NCBI GenBank assembly: GCA_003141915.1
Contig: PLNY01000194.1
Coordinates: 8,895-15,880, forward strand
Direction: 5' to 3'
Length of the DNA: 6,986 nucleotides
Origin: Anaerolineae bacterium
GTDB taxonomy: Bacteria > Chloroflexota > Anaerolineae > Anaerolineales > Villigracilaceae
Shown: in pieces, positions 6,247 through 6,986 of the stretch
How positions within the stretch are numbered: position 1 is the stretch's first letter
How the letters are laid out: each line of letters starts with the position of its first letter
The notes under the pieces: model-generated
The model's input: the letters and a program-made list of their open reading frames with translations, nothing else
Told to the model about the DNA's origin: nothing
The model's database searches: none
Position numbers and translations under genes: made by a program

Positions 6247-6986
6247 ATGAAAGACCAAGCACAGATTGTCATTGTGGGCGGAGGCATCGTCGGCGCGCAG
6301 ATCGCGTATCACCTGGCGAAGATGGGGCGCAAAGATATCATCTTGTTGGAAAAGGGTGAGATTGCCAGCGGCGAATCGTCTCATGCAGCAGGACTGGTCA
6401 CGCAGTTTGCCACGTCGCAGACCATGTTGAAATTCCGAATGTATAGCATTGAACTATATAGCGAACTTGGATTGTTCGATCACGTCGGAAGCTTGCGAGT
6501 CGCCTCGACGCGCGAGTCGCTCAAGGATTTGGAGCGAAGCGTCAGCCGCGCCAAAGCATTGGGATTGGAATGTGAAGTCATTGGCCCCGATGAAGCGGTC
6601 AAGCACATGCCGCAGATCACGAATAAAGAACTGTACGGCGCAATCTATCTTTCACGCGATGGACAGCTTGATCCGTATACGACCACGAACAGCATGGTCA
6701 AGTTTGCCAAAGAGCTGGGCGTGACAGTTTATACCAACACACGCGTGACTGGAATAAAATTGTCAGCGAAGGGTGAGGTCACGGAGGTCGTGACCGATAA
6801 AGGCTCGATCAAGACCGAACTTGTCATCAACGCGGCGGGACTTTGGGCGCCGCGCATCGCGGCGATGGCGGGCCTGCACTTCCCAACCACTCCGGTGGAT
6901 CATCAACATATCGCATTGAAAGCGGTGCCCGGTCACGAGTTCAATGCCAAGACGCCGTGTTTGCGTGATCCGGAAAATTTGGTTTA
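6247..6986 (+). CDS. Second dimethylglycine dehydrogenase-like FAD-dependent oxidoreductase, N-terminal part
   Basis: The frame is open from ATG 6247 to the right edge (246 complete codons) and continues beyond the window. AAAGGTG lies six bases before the ATG. Residues 7-36 form the FAD Rossmann site with GGGIVG (11-16) and Glu35. GESSHAAGL (42-50) keeps the histidine (His46) that carries covalent FAD in DMGDH and sarcosine dehydrogenase, although the family Trp before it is Ser here. His219 in PVDHQHIAL aligns with the pocket His228 of the other copy, and NAAGLWAPRIAAMAGL (195-210) and LRDPENLV (239-246) follow the family pattern. It is a clear paralogue of the minus-strand protein; the stretch KGSIKTE is identical in both. 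Sitting 66 bases after deoR on the same strand, it is probably cotranscribed with it. Whether it has the C-terminal GcvT module cannot be seen, so a shorter sarcosine-oxidase-like protein is not excluded. Confidence 0.9.
   Translation, partial: MKDQAQIVIVGGGIVGAQIAYHLAKMGRKDIILLEKGEIASGESSHAAGLVTQFATSQTMLKFRMYSIELYSELGLFDHVGSLRVASTRESLKDLERSVSRAKALGLECEVIGPDEAVKHMPQITNKELYGAIYLSRDGQLDPYTTTNSMVKFAKELGVTVYTNTRVTGIKLSAKGEVTEVVTDKGSIKTELVINAAGLWAPRIAAMAGLHFPTTPVDHQHIALKAVPGHEFNAKTPCLRDPENLV

Overview
The window is ordinary bacterial coding DNA: ATG starts, GGAG-type Shine-Dalgarno sites, tightly packed same-strand genes and about half G+C. The look of the proteins and of the short interspersed repeats suggests an Anaerolineae-like member of the Chloroflexota, but this is an impression; no rRNA or marker gene is present to confirm it.

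Layout. A block of genes on the minus strand reads from about position 5220 down to position 1. In transcription order it holds a possible 21-codon leader ORF, an 811-residue dimethylglycine/sarcosine dehydrogenase-type flavoprotein with a C-terminal GcvT-like folate module, a possible 41-residue small protein with a strong ribosome binding site, a class II (zinc) ketose-bisphosphate aldolase, a HisC-type PLP aminotransferase, and the N-terminus of a HAD phosphatase that runs off the left edge. On the plus strand, a DeoR-family regulator (5386..6180) is followed by a second dimethylglycine dehydrogenase-like flavoprotein that runs off the right edge. The two flavoproteins are paralogues and sit on either side of the regulator.

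Regulation. The 226 bases between the first flavoprotein and deoR hold two back-to-back sigma70-type promoters. They share one palindromic TTGCAA as the -35 element of both, each with a 17-base spacer and a perfect TATAAT. Inverted and direct repeats lie over both predicted transcription starts and are good candidates for operators of the DeoR protein.

How the genes may work together. DeoR regulators usually sense phosphorylated sugars or related metabolites. A folate-linked N-demethylating flavoprotein, an aminotransferase, a HAD phosphatase and a class II aldolase in one apparent operon suggest catabolism of an N-methylated (or otherwise N-substituted) amino compound that is, or becomes, phosphorylated and is split by aldol cleavage. 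The substrate cannot be read from the sequence. I see no tRNA, rRNA, CRISPR array, insertion sequence or convincing intrinsic terminator in the window.
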